A DNA stretch of 64,000 nt from Heterocephalus glaber. Lineage: Eukaryota > Chordata > Mammalia > Rodentia > Bathyergidae. Location of the stretch: NCBI RefSeq assembly GCF_000247695.1, contig NW_004624732.1, positions 40,753,276 through 40,817,275 of the forward strand, in the 5' to 3' direction. Every line of letters starts with the position of its first letter. The stretch's first letter is position 1. The notes under the pieces were generated by a model that had not been told where the DNA came from, made no database searches, and worked only from the letters and a program-made list of their open reading frames with translations. Of the stretch, positions 62,880 to 64,000 are shown in pieces. The position numbers were made by a program, and so were the translations under genes.

Positions 62880-63060
62880 TTTTGCCTCCTGTTGAAACTC
62901 CTTTTACTTTCTACCATACTATCCTACTTTATACTTTCATATCGCTTATTATTTGCTTGTTTATTTGTGTGTTCACTTGTTTATTATCTGTTTCTGACTG
63001 GCTCTACACTGCCTAGGAATCTTGGTTCTCTTTACAGCATTCCTGTCACTGAGTGGAGGA
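62880..63060 (+). mobile_element. L2-like LINE fragment
   Basis: The tcatatcgcttattatttgc, then gtttatttgtgtgttcac, then tctgtttctgactggctc order matches the L2 3' region, but it is strongly diverged. Confidence 0.5.
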
Positions 63061-63429
63061 TGTAGCCAAGAGAAGATATTCACTTAACATTTATTGTCTA
63101 GACATACATAAATCAACAAACGAACTGAAAGAAATGAATATAAATTTCACAAAAATTTTGGCAAAAACTTTAGACAATGAAAAATTATGCATTGTTCCTT
63201 ATCCTTAGAGAAGTTTGTTTTCGTAAATCAGTAATGATTTTCATTGTGTAGATATCTTCCATAATTATTAAAATCTATATAAGTGCTTCAAATAAACAAT
63301 TGTTTTTCCCACTCATATAGTTATTCTTCTAGCCTGCAAGATTTCAGAAGCAATGCTGATAGGATTTGACATATTTAGGGAGCTTTTAGTAAACCTCTCA
63401 GAGAAAAATTAATCAAAAAATGAATTAAG

Positions 63430-64000
63430 TCCTAGGCAGAGAAGCTGAGCTGGTCCCAGCACCCAGACGGAAGCTCCCCCGCCGCCATCCCAAGCTCCTA
63501 GGGCAGAGAAAGTGCCAGAAGCACCACCCTCCCCCTGTGGAAATGAGAAGACATGTAAACAAGCCTCAAAAACAGACTTCTGGATCACCTACAGCAACCT
63601 CAAAGAGAATCAAGATGGAAAAATCTGATACTCAACTACCTGGAGTCTCTGAACTGCCAACAAAAGAGGATCTAGGAAAAATGAAATCAGAAATAATTAC
63701 TCAGATAACAGCAAAGATTGTGCTCATGGTGCAAGACATGATTAATAAATACAGAGAGGATACAGATAAAAAAATAGAGGATCTGAGGAACATGATGGAA
63801 TCCCAATATAGGAAACAAATGGAATCCATAAAACAGATGCAAACAGATTTCCAGGAGATTAAAAACTCCATCGCAAGTCTACACAGCAGAAAGAGCCAAT
63901 GTGAAGACAGAATTTCAGATATAGAAGAAAAGATTGCAATTAGTGACCAGGAAAAGAAAAATTGCTTTAAAATTGTAAATGAACATGAGAAATCAATCCA
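63430..64000 (+). mobile_element. LINE-1, 5' end (runs off window)
   Basis: A short GC-rich leader (63430-63542, unlike its AT-rich surroundings) precedes an L1 ORF1. The leader contains CCCCCGCCGCC-type runs that resemble an L1 5' UTR segment. The abrupt base-composition change near 63430 marks the probable insertion or truncation point. The rest of the element, including ORF2 and the 3' tail, would lie to the right. It is in the opposite orientation to LRP1B. Confidence 0.8.
63543..64000 (+). CDS. L1 ORF1 protein, N-terminal part (open at window edge)
   Basis: The ATG at 63543 starts a frame open for 152 complete codons to the window end with no stop. It begins MRRHVNKPQKQTSGSPT, a basic low-complexity head. 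From about residue 45 it becomes a long charged heptad-type helix (for example KIEDLRNMMESQ, DRISDIEEKIAISDQEKK) typical of the L1 ORF1p trimeric coiled coil. The RNA-recognition and C-terminal domains would follow beyond the window. ORF1p is an RNA-binding chaperone of the L1 ribonucleoprotein. The unbroken frame suggests a young copy, but only the first 150 or so residues can be judged. A non-L1 coiled-coil protein is unlikely given the position behind an L1-like leader and the absence of introns. Confidence 0.75.
   Translation, partial: MRRHVNKPQKQTSGSPTATSKRIKMEKSDTQLPGVSELPTKEDLGKMKSEIITQITAKIVLMVQDMINKYREDTDKKIEDLRNMMESQYRKQMESIKQMQTDFQEIKNSIASLHSRKSQCEDRISDIEEKIAISDQEKKNCFKIVNEHEKSI

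Overview
This window is AT-rich, repeat-dense mammalian intronic DNA crossed by seven short coding exons on the minus strand. The exons read as one continuous, phase-consistent piece of LRP1B (low-density lipoprotein receptor-related protein 1B). Transcription runs from high to low coordinates, so the most 5' exon seen is at 39115-39295 and the most 3' at 4915-5031. In order they encode about 366 residues: the closing blades of a YWTD (LDLR class B) beta-propeller (three exons), the EGF-like module that follows it (one exon), and the first three LDLR class A repeats of the next ligand-binding cluster (three exons). From memory of the human protein this is roughly residues 600-970 of about 4600. 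Neither gene end, nor any promoter, UTR or polyadenylation site of LRP1B, is in the window.

The organism is most likely a rodent. The window carries a B1 element, several B1 + ID dimers of the B1-dID kind, and many copies of an ID-like tRNA-derived SINE with a distinctive middle section. The ID-like variant and the dimers point to the squirrel-related or beaver/pocket-gopher side rather than mouse or rat. The exact genus is a guess; a beaver-like rodent is my leading one.

Layout by position. 1-4914: downstream intron with an L1 3' end and old ID copies. 4915-5031, 11796-11921 and 15992-16132: LDLa exons. 22522-22644: EGF exon. 29973-30162, 31993-32212 and 39115-39295: propeller exons. 39296-64000: at least 24.7 kb of one upstream intron. 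Between the exons lie L1 fragments, including a twin-primed, 5'-inverted L1 at 34166-35758 with a 16-bp target-site duplication. There is also an ERVL-MaLR-like retroviral remnant at about 56106-57980, MLT1-like LTR pieces, old MIR and L2 copies, and simple repeats. The right edge (63543-64000) holds the start of an L1 ORF1 that stays open to the end of the window.

Nothing here resembles a bacterial-style operon, CRISPR array or other novel gene system. Apart from the LRP1B exons and the L1 ORF1, the longer open frames are chance or repeat-derived. The most informative points are the clean exon structure, the twin-primed L1, the possibly young L1 at the right edge, the SINE cluster with intact target-site duplications, and one repeat-poor intronic block with an AP-1-type motif.
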